A stretch of 64,000 bases of DNA from Vombatus ursinus (taxonomy: Eukaryota; Chordata; Mammalia; Diprotodontia; Vombatidae), in NCBI RefSeq assembly GCF_900497805.2, contig NW_020954585.1, positions 43,159,634 to 43,223,633 of the forward strand. The letters run 5' to 3'. Positions 22,615 through 33,639 of this stretch are shown here, in pieces. The notes below the pieces were generated by a model. It was given only the letters and a program-made list of their open reading frames with translations, made no database searches and was not told the DNA's origin. Position numbers and translations under genes: made by a program. Each line of letters begins with the position of its first letter. Positions within the stretch are counted from its first letter, which is position 1.

Positions 22615-22800
22615 ACACAAACATTTCCATATGCAAGGAACCAAAAAAAAGCATTGCATATGAAGCTATGACTTTCTATTACATATAGATTCATTTGAAA
22701 AAATACATATAAAATTTATCAAAGAAATGCCAATGTTATCCTGCTTTTCTGTATCCCCTTCTAAGCTTCCTTCTGCTCTCTTCTGTGTATTTAAGTAAGT
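22615..22800 (-). repeat. Unassigned repeat, copy 2 of 3
   Basis: It shares an ordered series of motifs with 15-190 and, less clearly, 62685-62925: ACATTTCCATATGCA, a CTATTACATATAGATT-like segment, an AAAATACATATAAAATTT-like segment, and (with copy 1) CTGCTTTTCTGTATCCCCTT. Strand is assigned from the L1-tail-like sequence adjoining copy 1 and is uncertain. Confidence 0.4.
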
Positions 22801-23224
22801 TTCATTGACATTGTGGTGGAAGAGGTACCTGTCTTCTGTAGGCTGGGCTAGTATTTTAATGGGATGGGGGAGAGGTGGAAGTGGGTGGGGGCATTTGGCT
22901 TAATTGCTACCTGCAGCATGAAAGGCATGTCCTATGGGGAATTGGTGTTGGAGGTTTTAGCCGAATTCCCATTGTCTTTTAGGAGTGACTTTCTGACCTA
23001 CTGTGGCTGGTTGCTGCAGTGAAAGGGGAGGCAGAGGGCCATAGCCTTTATATTTGAATCAGCATTTTTTTAGCCTTAGAAACTGTATCTTTTTTACTCC
23101 TTGTTACCAGTAAATTTGTTTTTATGGCATTATTTTGTAAGCCTTATTACTTTCTAACCAGGAACCTGAATCACTAGCCTGGCCTGAGTTGGGCCTGTCC
23201 TAGGATATTTGGAGTGGTCAGCAG
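22801..23224. other. No gene recognised
   Basis: Unassigned G-rich stretch (GGGATGGGGGAGAGGTGGAA region) with no open frame of note. Confidence 0.45.
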
Positions 23225-24090
23225 ACATTGTTTGCTTCTGTATATTGTGTAAGTAATATATGTCCAATTATTTAGCTATGCCTTTTTTTATGTCAAAAGT
23301 ATTTTGTAATTGTGTTCATGTATTTCCTCTGTATATCATGTCAGGCAGACTCTCAAATATTTTATCCTTCCTGTAATTATTTTAAATGGAATTTCTCTTT
23401 CTAGGTCTACCAGCTGGGTTTTGTTGGTAACATACAGAAATGCTGATGCTTTGTTTTCATTTATCCTGCTACTTTGCTGAAGTTGTTAATTACTGCAGAT
23501 AGTTTTTAGCTGACTCTCTAGGGTTCTCTAAGTGAACCATCATAGTGATACTTTTTTTTCTTCTTTTCCTATGTTTATTCACTCAACTTATTTTTCTTGT
23601 CATTGCCATAGCTGGCATTTCTAGCACTGAACTGAATAGTAATGGTGATAATGGACATCCTTGTTTTACTTCTTCTTTTTTTTTTTTTTTGGTGAGGCAA
23701 ATTGGGGTTAAGTGACTTGCCCAAGGTCACACAGCTAGTAAATATCCAGTGTCTGAGGCTGGATTTGAACTCAGGTCCCCCTGACTCCAAGGCCGGAGTT
23801 TTATCCACTGTGCCACTTAGCTGTCCCCTCTCCCCCCAACTTGTTTTACTTCTAATCTTATTGGAAAGACCTCCAGTTTTCCCCACTACAGATAATGCTG
23901 GTTCTTGTTTTTAAATTTATAGTACTTGTCATATTAAGGAAAAATCTATTTATTCCTATGCTTTTTAGTGTTTTTTAATAGGAATAAATGTTGTATTATG
24001 TCAAAAGCTTTTCTGCTTCTATTGATATAATCATTATTTTAGTTGTTTTTGTTATTAATTTGTCCAATTATATTTATTTATTTATTAAAG
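23225..24090 (-). mobile_element. L1 ORF2 reverse transcriptase fragment
   Basis: The reverse complement encodes the RT core region of L1 ORF2: AEKAFD-like sequence near 24005-24020 and a QGCPLSPLL-like segment near 23640-23665, then downstream palm and thumb sequence to 23225. A SINE (23674-23839) is inserted just beside the QGCPL-like part. Stops and indels abound. It abuts the ORF1/5' UTR block at 24095 with only about 50 AT-rich bases between, so the start of ORF2 is missing. Confidence 0.65.
23674..23839 (-). mobile_element. WSINE1-like SINE with TSD
   Basis: Reverse SINE with a T tract at the left and AGCTAAGTGGCACAGTGG on the minus strand. TSD CTTGTTTTACTTCT at 23660-23673 and 23840-23853. 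Confidence 0.9.
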
Positions 24091-24094
24091 TTTT

Positions 24095-26095
24095 TTATTT
24101 TATTAAAATTCTGAATTTCTCCTTTTAGGGTTATATTCAGTTTTGCTAGGTAAGTTGTTCTTGGTTGTAGGCCCAGATTTTTGGACTTCTGGAATGTCGT
24201 ATTTTAACCTCTCTGTTCTTTCATGTGATGGTTGCTAAATCCTTTGTGATCTTGACTGTGGCTCCTTGGTACTTGAATGCTTTCTTTCTGGCTGCTTATA
24301 GCACTTTTCCTCTTACCTGGAAGCTCTGAATTTTGGTTATAATATTCCTAGGAGTTTTTCATTTTGGGGTTTCTTTCAGGAGGTGAACTGTGTTTTTTTC
24401 AATGTCTACTTTGCCTGCTAAGAGATCTGGGAAGCTTTCTTTAGTGATTTCTTGGAATATGGCAGATAGGCTCTTTTTGAAGGGTCGTGGCTTTCAGGTA
24501 GTACAGTGATTCTCCTCAATCTGTTTTCCGGGTCAGTTGTTTTTGCTATGAGATACTTTACATTTTCTCCTTTTTTTCTCCCATCTTTTGACCTTGTTTT
24601 GACATATCTTGTTATCTTGTCAAGTCATTAGTTTCTATTTGGTCAGTTCTGATTTTTAAGAAGCTTTTTTCCTTGGGTAAAATTTTTACCTATTATTCCA
24701 AGTTATTAATTCTTTTTTCAAATCTTTCTCCCATAGCTTTCATTTCTTTTCTGATTGTTCCTTGAATGCTCTCATTTGGTTTTTAAAATCTTTTTAAGCT
24801 TAAAAAAATACAACTCTTGCTTTATCTCTTCCAGGAATTCTGACTGGACTTGTGCCCAAGCTGTGTCTTTCTTTGATGCATTGCTTGTAGATGTTTTGGA
24901 GTCATTCTCTTCTGGGTTTGTGCCTTTGGGCATCCCTGTCATCATAATATCTCTTTATGGTGGGATTCTTTTTTGTTTGTTTGTTTGCTTTTTCTTCCAA
25001 CCTACTTCTTGACATTGGACTTTATGTTGGGGGATTGTGCTTTGTACATTTCTGGAGAGAATGTCTGAGCTGAGCTTTTATCTGCTTTCTTGGGGGCATT
25101 TCCAGGATCTCAAGGACAACTCAAGCTGGGGATCCAAAAGTTTTCAGTACTCTCAGAATGGTGTGATCCAGGGCAAAGTCTGATCATTGCCCTCCTGGTC
25201 TAAGCTTAGCCAGTTCCTGATCTGTTTTTGGGTCTAAGAAACACTCCTGTAGGCTTGTCCTAGTTTGGAAGTTGCAATATCCTACTGCTGGACTCAGCCA
25301 CCATCATTCATCTGGGAAGTCGTTCAAGTTCAGAGTGACAGAATCACAATCTCCCCTTTGGTGTTGATTTCCTGCCCTGGTTATTCCACTACTGGCTTTA
25401 GACTGGTCTGGAGGCTGGAACTGAAACTTACTCCACTCCTAGGCATAGAGCCACCTAGCTGCTGCCTCCTTCTGAACTTGCCCTACTTTTCTTTTCTTTT
25501 CCTTTTTTTTTTTTTTTGGTAAGGCAATTGGGCTTAAGTGACTTGCCCAAGGTCACACAGCTAGTACGTGTCAAGTGTTCGGTTTGAGGCCAGATTTGAA
25601 CTCAGGTCCTCCTGACTTCAGGGCCAGTGCTCTATTCACTGTGCCACCGAGCTGCCCCAACTTGCCCTACTTTTCAATGTCACCTCTGGGTTCATTCTCT
25701 GTCTGCCCTGGATCCATGACCAGGAACTGGGTATTGAGTGACGGAGCTGCCAGTTGGTACCTGTTCCTGCATCCTGCCTGAGGTCATGGTGTCTCAGTAT
25801 GGGTCTGGGACATTGTGTTGCTCCAGTACATAGTCTCAGACATCTTTTTAGGCCTTGGGTACTGTAATGCTCTACTCAGTGATAGATCTCATCTCCATTG
25901 TCCACATACAGGGACACTGCCTGTCTCTTTAAGTCAACCTGGTCTAAAAAATGACTCAGTGTGATTTTTTCCTTTGATTTTCCAGTCAAGATTTTGTCTG
26001 GTATATTTTCTAGATCTTTGTGGAGGGAATGTGTTAGGAGAACTGAGTTGTATTTCTTCATGTTGTTTCACCATCTTGTCTCTGCCTCCAGCAGA
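24095..26095 (-). mobile_element. L1/HAL1-type ORF1 and 5' UTR
   Basis: Minus-strand 5' end near 26092 (GGAGGCAGAGACAAGATGGTG), 5' UTR to about 24990, then ORF1 remnants to 24110. The RRM/C-terminal region is visible in reverse around 24130-24480, with the same order of motifs as in the HAL1s (the equivalent of CGNTIRITQDLAA lies near 24230-24280). A SINE is inserted at 25492-25658. It is old, with many frameshifts. It may be the 5' half of the same L1 as 23225-24090, or a HAL1 that landed in it; the missing 3' UTR leaves this open. Confidence 0.6.
25492..25658 (-). mobile_element. WSINE1-like SINE with 17-bp TSD
   Basis: Reverse SINE, T tract at the left, head GGGGCAGCTCGGTGGCACAG on the minus strand. 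TSD AACTTGCCCTACTTTTC at 25475-25491 and 25659-25675, exact. Confidence 0.95.
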
Positions 26096-27054
26096 TGGTG
26101 TTTGCAATGGCTTCATGATTAAATTATAAATTTTAGTGGGGGATGGGAGGTATGGGAAAAAAAACCGGGATTTGTGTAAGTGTGTAGTCAGATATAGAAC
26201 CCTGATACCCTATGCCTGAAGTGTTATTTAGAGGAAATGGGGAGTCCTCTAACTGAGTTAAGAAAGAAACTCCTATTTACCTTGTAAAATTAGTTCAATG
26301 GATGTTTAAGGAGCTTGGGAAAGAAGAGAACTTGCAAAATAAAATATTCCTTGGCTCTTGGTAGGAGCTTTAGAAAAGTTGGATTGCCAACCTAAGTAAG
26401 TGAGGATAAATTGACCTTCTATGTTAGGCAATTAGAGGCTGAAGTGAATGAGCTTTTTGTCTTTAAGAACTGTGCCTTGAAGCAGAGTAGTGGATTATGG
26501 TTTTAGTAATTAATAATAAAGATGAAAAGGACAAAGTTAATGGAAGTGGGATCTCAAAAGTTACAGATGAGAAGTGTGGTCTCTGACCCATTATATTCTC
26601 TGGAAAATGGGTTACACCCTCATAAAATTAAGACTATAAGGAAAAAGAATAGAAGGAGTGAAAATGAGGATTGAGAATCAGAGCAGGTAGTACGAAAGTC
26701 TCTGGGCTTATCCCATGACTATCCTCAGCATACTACTACCTCCTGAAGAATGACTTCTTCCACAGAATCAGAGCAGCTTTAGAAACATTTCTTTTTTTTT
26801 TTTTTTAGAAACATTTCTAAAAAACAGATTTCACCACTAAGGAAGTTGGAAAGCCATAAATGAAATTTAAACAATCAATTAATGAATCATTCAAGCAATA
26901 GTTAATGAGGGTATGGTTGAATGGGCCAGTTTTATTATCTACAAATTTAGCTGATTTATCAGCAAATCACAGAAGATTTGCTTTTGCAAAGTAAGCTGAA
27001 ACAATTAGAGACCTAAGATGGGAATTTCCTTTTGTCCCTTCTGAGGTAGACAAA
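26096..27054. other. No gene recognised; contains a tail-only insertion
   Basis: Unassigned A-rich DNA. At 26779-26818 a 14-bp direct repeat TTAGAAACATTTCT flanks a pure T run of about 12 bases, with nothing else between. This looks like target-site duplication around a bare poly(A) insertion. Confidence 0.5.
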
Positions 27055-28262
27055 ATGGGGACTTCTGCATGGTTAGCTCCACAAAGATAAATTCTTCCTA
27101 TGGCTGGGTCCCTACTGGGAAACACCAAAGGAAGAGGTGAAATTTCTTAGAGATGGGTTTGGGAGAAAACTGGACAAGCTGATGGAGCAGAAGGAAGCTC
27201 TCCAGCATAGTTCTTCCCCACAACTACTGCAATAAAGATCTAAAAAGAATAATAGGCTTAATAGTGATTGGGAAATCCAAAGAAAAAAACACAATAAGTC
27301 CATTTTCCAGCCCAGGAAGCAGGAAGAGGAGCTAGCTATTAACTGTTTCTAGTGGGAACAAAGGAGGGAACCTACTGCTAGACATAGCATTGACCTACAC
27401 CTGTGTTCCAGGGTAAGGAGTGGTCTTAGGTCTAGCAGGGACTGGGTCTGACACTATGTACCTTTTAGGGCAAAAAGAGTCATCCAGAAGCTATGTGGAA
27501 CTGACTTCAGGGTAGGGTTGCAGATTCAGCCTCCAGGCTGGTCTGTGGCCTTCAGGTCAGTGAAAAGGTCAGGGAATTCAAACCAAAAGGGAAATTGCAA
27601 TTTTTTCCCTCTGAACATGCAGAGCCTTCCAGGTAGCTTATAGGGGCTAGAGTCAGTAGCAGTCTACTGGAGCTCTAACCAGATATAAGCCTTCATTTGT
27701 GTTCAGACCTGGCTCAGGAACTTGCAAAGATCAGACCAGGCTGGCAGAGATTAGTCCTTGCCCTAAATGACACCACTTAGGGCACACTAAAAATCTGCCA
27801 AGATTCTTGAAGAACACAATGCTCAATACCTAGTAGAAGCATCAGCAGGCGCCCAGAGAATACAAATCAGAACTGAACAAGGTCCTGAATTTCATACAAA
27901 ATTATGCAGAGCCTGACGTAGATACACAGTATCAATTCATGAAACAGAGCTAGAAGCATGAGTAAAAAAAAAAATACTCCATGATACAGAGTTATAATGG
28001 TGCCAGGGAAATCCAAGACACAAATCCAGAAAAAAAGAATAACTCCAAAATATTTACAAGTCAATCTTCAAATCAAAATTCAGCTGGACATTAACTAGAA
28101 TTATTCAAAGAAATGTTTTAAAATCATGTAAACGAAATGAGAATGCTAGAAAAAAGAATTGGAAGACAGATGATGGTTTTGGAGGAAGAATGTGGAAGGA
28201 CAATTAATAGCTTAGTACAAGAGGTAAAAACTTTACCAAAGATGAAAAGGAGTTTAAAAAAA
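27055..28262 (+). mobile_element. Old L1 5' UTR and ORF1 start
   Basis: An L1-type 5' region (lower confidence before 27600) leads to an ORF1 start near 27959 (MSKKK), an early segment comparable to the first residues of the HAL1 ORF1, and a coiled-coil piece at 28137-28255 (MLEKRIGRQMMVLEEECG, then INSLVQEVKTLPK). It is cut at 28262 by an L1 tail. Many stops. Confidence 0.5.
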
Positions 28263-28263
28263 G

Positions 28264-28855
28264 AAAGAGTGAGCCCATCAATTGGGGAATGGCTAAACAA
28301 GTTGTGGTATATGAATGTAATGGAATACTATTGCGCTATAAGAAATGATGAGCAGGCCAACTTCAGAAAAACCTGGAAAGACTTGTATGGACTGATGCTG
28401 AGTGAAATGAGTAGAACCAGGAGAATGTTGTACACAATAACAGCCACATTGTGCATTGATTAACTTTGATAGACTTAGCCCTTCTCAGCAATGCAATGAT
28501 CTAAGACATCTACAAAAGTCTCATGATGTAAAATGCTATTCACATCCGAAGAAAGAACTATGGAGTTTGAATGCAAATTGAAGCATACTATTTGCTCTTT
28601 TTTTTTTCTTCTGTTTTGTTTTGTTTCCTCTTTCTTGTGGTTCCTTATAATGGTTCTGATTCTTCCTTACAACACGACTAATGTGAAAATATGTTTAATA
28701 AGAATGTATATATGTAGCCTATATCAGATTGTGTACCGTCTTGGGGAAGGAGATGGGGAGGGAGGGGAAGAAAAATTTAAAACTCAAAAGCTTATGGAAG
28801 TCATTGTTGATAAATCAAAATAAATTAATAAAAAATAAAAAATTTTTAAAAAGAA
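28264..28855 (+). mobile_element. 5'-truncated L1 (ORF2 end plus 3' UTR) inserted in older L1
   Basis: It begins inside ORF2 at CCCATCAATTGGGGAATGGC and encodes the C-terminus (WYMNVMEYYCAIRNDE, FRKTWKDLYGLMLSEM), then the 3' UTR and A-rich tail near 28810-28850. AAAAAGAAAGA-like sequence on both sides (about 28258 and 28848) may be the TSD. The open frame 28137-28463 fuses old ORF1 to this ORF2 end by chance. Confidence 0.8.
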
Positions 28856-29888
28856 AGAAAGGAAGGATGAGAACCAGTAATTGAGGTCCGGGGAGTGGAG
28901 AATAAAAGAGGAAAAGAGGAGCAGAAGCATGTTGAATCAAGTATAGAGTACTGGTGTTGAGTACACTCTTCTCTCACTGATCTCTTCTTTGTTTTGTAAA
29001 GGGCGGGAGGCAGAAAGCAAAAAGATGAAAAAGCATAAGAGAATAGGATGGAGTTAAACACATAACAATAATCACTATGAACATGAATAGGATGAACTCA
29101 CCTATAAAATGGAAGAAGATAGTAGAATGGATTGCAAGACAGAATCCAACAATATGTTGTTTACAAGAAACACTTGAAACATAAAGGCTCATAGAAGAGT
29201 TAAAATAAAGTACTGAAGAAAAATCTATTATGCTTCAGCTGAAGTAAAAAAAAATATGGAAAGCAATAATGATTTCAGACAAGGCAACAGCAAAAAGGTT
29301 TGATTAAAAAAGAAAACAGGGAAACTACTTTATATTGAAAGGTACTATAAACATTGATAATCATTATTAGTACTTAACACATATGCACTAAATGGCACAG
29401 CATCTAAATATTTTTAAAAGCTAAATGAGTTACAAAAAGAAACAGCAAAACTATAATAGTGGAGGACCTCAATATACCCTTGTCAGAACTAGTTAAATCT
29501 AACCAAAATGGGAAAGTAATTAAAGACATGAATGGAATTTGAGAAAAGTTAGATATGATAGATCTCTGGCAATTATTAAGTGGGAATAAAAAGGAATATA
29601 CCTATTTCTTAGCCATGCATGTTATTTTTACAAAAATGAGCCAGATACTATGGCATAAAAAACTCACAAATATATGCAGAAAAGTAGGACTATAACTGAC
29701 CAAGGGGTAATAAAAATTTTATTTGACAAAAGGCCACTGAAAAAAAGGATTAAAATTAGAGACCAAATAACTTAATCCTAAAGATTTGATGGAAGATCTT
29801 AGAAAACATAGATAACTTAATTAAAGATGAAATAAGACAACATACCAAAATCCTTAGCATACAGACAAAGCAGTTCTTAGAGGGAAAT
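28856..29888 (+). mobile_element. Old L1 ORF2 endonuclease region
   Basis: This continues the L1 begun at 27055. It carries L1 endonuclease-like coding near 29060-29170 (NRMNSPIKW, then CCLQET near 29155) and the region equivalent to GDLNIPLS and DMIDLWQLL (29450-29580), followed by an EYTYF-like stretch near 29596. Heavily decayed. Confidence 0.55.
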
Positions 29889-30040
29889 GTATTTTTTTTT
29901 TTTAGGCAATTGGGGTTAAGTGACTTGCCCAGGGTCACACAGCTACTAAGTGTTAAGTGTTTGGTCTGAGGCCAGATTTGAACTCAGGTCCTCTTGACTT
30001 CAAGGCCAATGCTCTATCCCCTGCACCACCTAGCTGCCCC
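29889..30040 (-). mobile_element. WSINE1-like SINE
   Basis: T run, then GGCAATTGGGGTTAAGTGAC through CCACCTAGCTGCCCC, the reverse of a near full-length SINE. It interrupts L1 ORF2; the TSD is unclear. Confidence 0.9.
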
Positions 30041-30235
30041 AGAACATCTAATTCTAATATTATATCAATTGTTTTCAAAAATAGAAAAAGAAGATCTCCT
30101 ACCAAGTTCTTTCTATGATGGAAATATGGTCCTGAGCCAGAAAGATTCACAACAGAGAAATGTAGACCACTATCTATATAAAACTGATACAAAAAAATCA
30201 AACAAAATGTTAGCAAAGAGGTGGATAGCATTTTT
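30041..30235 (+). mobile_element. L1 ORF2 fragment before the RT core
   Basis: Plus-strand coding similar to the LPSSFYDGNMVL segment of L1 ORF2 that precedes the reverse transcriptase palm, with an NYRPIS-like position near 30160. Confidence 0.6.
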
Positions 30236-30617
30236 ATCATGAGTCCCTTGGAACTGTCATGGATCATTGCATTGATCGGAATGAGTAAGTCATTTAAAGT
30301 TAATTATCATTATAATATTGCTGTTACTTTGCACAATGTTCTTGTGCTCACTTTACTTTGCATCTGAAAATTGCCTGTTCATAGCCTTTAACCATTTGTC
30401 AATTGGGGAATGGCTTTTTTTTTTTTTATAATTTTGGGTCAGTCCCCTATGTATTTGAGACATGAGATTTTTCTTATGGGAACTTGCTATTTTTCCCTAT
30501 TTTCCTGCTTTCTTCCTAATTTTGGCTGCATTTGTTTTGTTTGCACAAACCCTTATTAATTTCATGTAATCAAAATTATCAATTTTACCTTCTGTGATCC
30601 TCTCTATCTCTTGTTTG

Positions 30618-30653
<36 letters not shown>

Positions 30654-30655
30654 TT
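30236..30655 (-). mobile_element. Opposite-strand L1 ORF2 fragment ending in a (TG)n tract
   Basis: The reverse complement carries L1 ORF2 end sequence (TCAATTGGGGAATGGC near 30399) and an upstream segment to about 30600. A (TG)n microsatellite occupies about 30617-30652. It is embedded within the plus-strand L1. Confidence 0.6.
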
Positions 30656-30659
30656 CACA

Positions 30660-31190
30660 GGCAGCTGGATGTCATAAATTAAAAATTCATTGGAAATAAG
30701 TACCTTAATCCTGAAGAAGGGGTAGGTGAAAGAATAAATCATAGAAACAATCAATAATTTCATAATATAATGACAATAATGAGACAACACATCAAAATTT
30801 GTGAGATACAGCCAAAGCAACACTTAGGGGAAAATTTATATTTCTAAACACTTACATCAATAAAAGAAGGAAAGAACAAATCAATATATTAGCATGCAAC
30901 TAAAAAAATTAAAAACTAACAAATTAAAAACCCTGAATTAAACAACAAAATAGAAACTTTGATTAATTCATGATCAGCTATTATTTAGAGTGTTGACAGA
31001 GAGGTGATGGACTAGATGTGCAGAATATGACATGAATTTTTGGACGTGGTCCATGTGGGGTTTTGTTTTGCTTGACTATACGTATTTTTGTTCCATAAGT
31101 TTTGTTTCTTTTTTTTTCCTTCTAAATGGGGAGGTGGAAGGGAGAGAAGGTAGATTCTTGTTAATTGAAAAAAATAATTTTAAAAATCAG
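30660..31190 (+). mobile_element. L1 ORF2 mid-region and 3' UTR-like tail
   Basis: 30720-30960 resembles the L1 ORF2 linker between endonuclease and RT (compare 53480-53740, which shares CATGCAACTAAAAAAA and ACAAATTAAAAACC). 31000-31190 resembles the L1 tail also seen near 61080-61280. The order is disturbed, so several insertions or deletions are implied. Confidence 0.5.
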
Positions 31191-31194
31191 GCTA

Positions 31195-31955
31195 GCTAGG
31201 TAGGGTCATAGAAGGTTGCAAGGTACTTTGAATGCCAGACAGAAGAATTTGAATTTAACATGGGAGGCAACAGGAACCACTGAAGATTTTTGATTGAGGA
31301 AATGGCAGTATCAAATCTACTGTGTATGAAGGATTATTTTAGGAAAAATATGAAGGATAGTTTAAAGGAGGGAGAAAATGGAGGCAAGATGACTTGTAAA
31401 TAGACTATTGTAACAATCCAGGCAGGTAGTAATGAGCGTTTGTATTACTACTGTGGTAGCTGTGGAAATGGAAAGGAAAAGGTGGAAAAAAGGGATTGCA
31501 GTCCTCAATAGCCGATTGAACATGAGAGCTGGAGAAGAGAGAGAAGTGAAAGAAAACCTCAAGGTTATAAAAATTGGAGGATGGATGAATGGTGATACTA
31601 GAAATAGAAATATTAAATTCAGAAGGAGGAACAGATTTAGTGAGGAAGGTAATGAGTTCAGTTTTTTATGTGCTGATTTGTGGATACCAGTGGGACACTA
31701 ATGTAGAGATGTTCTATAGGCAGTTGAAGATGTGGATCTCAGAAGATGTTAGGACTGGATACTGGGAAATCATCTGCAAAGAAGTAGTTGAAGTTGTAGT
31801 CATGAATGAGATTGCTAAGTGAAAGAATGTGGAAAGAGAACCAGACAGACCCATGTGAGAAACATCTATGTTAAGGGATCATGAAAATGATGAGTAACCA
31901 ATTGAAGGAGACAGAGGAGTATAAGACAAAGTCAAAGTACCTAGGATTTTTTTTT
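31195..31955 (-). mobile_element. L2 LINE ORF2 fragment
   Basis: The minus strand encodes L2 ORF2 after the catalytic site: at 31362-31562, TATTVVIQTLITTCLDCYN matches the ALVQALITSRLDYCN region of the family. Flanking parts run to about 31955, where L1-like A-rich sequence begins. Decayed. Confidence 0.65.
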
Positions 31956-32519
31956 TTAGAGTAAAGGACAGCTATTTATTTCCCACATTAAAAAAATGCA
32001 TAATACCAAAACCTCTCACAAGCATGTATTGACAGAAAATTGCTTTAAAATAAATATTATTTATATGTTTTATACGATTATTTATATGTTTTATGACTCA
32101 AGTTTCCTCCTGAATGTTCCCATCATTGCATATAACAAAAATTGTTTCAAAGAAAAAAAAAAGGAGAAAACAATTAGCAAAATCAAGCAATACATATTTT
32201 AAAACTTGAACATATATGCCATATTCCACAATCTTGGAGCTCTCACTGCTATAAAATAGTAGAGAAAGTGTCTTCTAACATCACTTCTTTGGGGCCACGT
32301 TTGTTCTTTGTAATTTTGCCACATTCCATTTCATTTTTTGTGTTTTTTCTTTTCATCTTCTTACATTGTTCTAGTCATTGTGTATGTTGTTTTCCTGGCT
32401 CTGTTTACTTCACTTTCCATCAGTTCATGTAAATCTTTCCATGCTTCTCTATATTAATTATTTAAGTTATTTCTTATAGCACAGAAATGTTTCACTACAT
32501 TGACAGAAAAGGTAAACAA
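31956..32519 (-). mobile_element. L1-type 3' fragment (tentative) and AT-rich DNA
   Basis: 32220-32500 resembles the reverse of an L1 tail (TTTACTTCACTTTCCATCAG, then CATGTAAATCTTTCCATGCT, then TTTCTTATAGCACAG). 31956-32220 is AT-rich and unassigned. Confidence 0.5.
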
Positions 32520-33039
32520 ACAAACAACAGTATAACTATTGTTATAGTTTTCTGGAAGGTTGAGACTTAAACATCAGAGCATGAAACAGTTTGTGGGCCT
32601 ACTGAATAGGTAGTTATCATGTCATTTTATTCTGAACTCTTCTCCTCAAGGTGGATGTCAGTCCAGGATTGGGCTCATCCTATGGTCATCTTGTCCGTGA
32701 GCAGAAACCCTTCCTACCACCAATCAGCTCCAACCAATGGACCCAGGCTCTCCAGGCTTCTGGAACTCCCAAGGTCACCTCTAAGGTTAGATACATCCAC
32801 CTTAGGATTTTTGTTCAGTCATCTCTATTCAGGGAAGGAGCACAAAGTTGAAAAAGACATCCAGTGGTCCAAGATCTAGACTGAGCCCACCAACCAGACC
32901 AAGTCCCTGTTTTAGTTGCCATTGTCCTTGTAGTTTGGGTAGGAGGAAGGGTACCAGAGGGGTTCTACTCCCCTGCTCTACTCCCTACTCCCTAGGGAGA
33001 GATTCAAATACTCTTGACACCATAACTGCTGCTTTTCAC
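32520..33039. other. No gene recognised
   Basis: About 0.5 kb of non-repetitive-looking sequence. Two overlapping short open frames (32619-32879 and 32651-32851) show no recognisable domain. Confidence 0.45.
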
Positions 33040-33475
33040 CCTGTTGTAGAGTGATTGACCTTAGACATTCCCCATAGGCATCTACAAAGAGTTGTGAATC
33101 TCTGTCCAGTCTTGTCCTTAGCTTCCCATTCAGACATTGCCATCAACCTCTGCTGTTTTGGAAGGTGTTGCTAAGACACTGATGCGAAGTCCAAAATCCT
33201 CAGTCTCTTTGAAGCTGCAAGGTCCTCTTCTCACAGAGCAACGGGGACCCGTGGGCCTTTCTTACTACTGCCTCCAGATGAGTTCTACACTACTAAACCT
33301 CAGTGACCTCACTTCTTCCCTTTGATATCATCCTCAGTGATGTCAGCATTCCTGTACATGATCCTTCTAACACCCTTGGTCTCTTAATGCCTCAACTTCC
33401 TCAATTCTAATAATCTCTTCTTTTCATTGCAGCCATATATGAGTTTGGCTACACCTTGGATGACACCATCTATTC
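33040..33475 (+). mobile_element. L2-like LINE fragment, endonuclease end (tentative)
   Basis: The stretch TCCTCAGTGATGTCAGCATT through CTTCTAACACCCTTGG and ATATATGAGTTTGGCTACAC has the spacing of the L2 endonuclease C-terminus (DFN-to-THRNGH region). It is too diverged for a firm call. Confidence 0.4.
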
Positions 33476-33479
33476 ATTC

Positions 33480-33615
33480 ATCTATCCATTCAAAAAAAAT
33501 TAAGTACCTACTATGTGCCAGGGATTATGCTAAGTGCTAAGGATAGAAAGAGAAAAACAAAATAATTCCTCTCCTTAAAGAGATTGCTTACAATTAAACA
33601 ACATATTCACAGAAA
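33480..33615 (-). repeat. L2 3'-end fragment
   Basis: TTAAGTACCTACTATGTGCC, then AGGGATTATGCTAAGTGCTA, is the reverse of the L2 tail. Confidence 0.75.
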
Positions 33616-33639
33616 CATAAGTAAAAATTAATACAAAAA

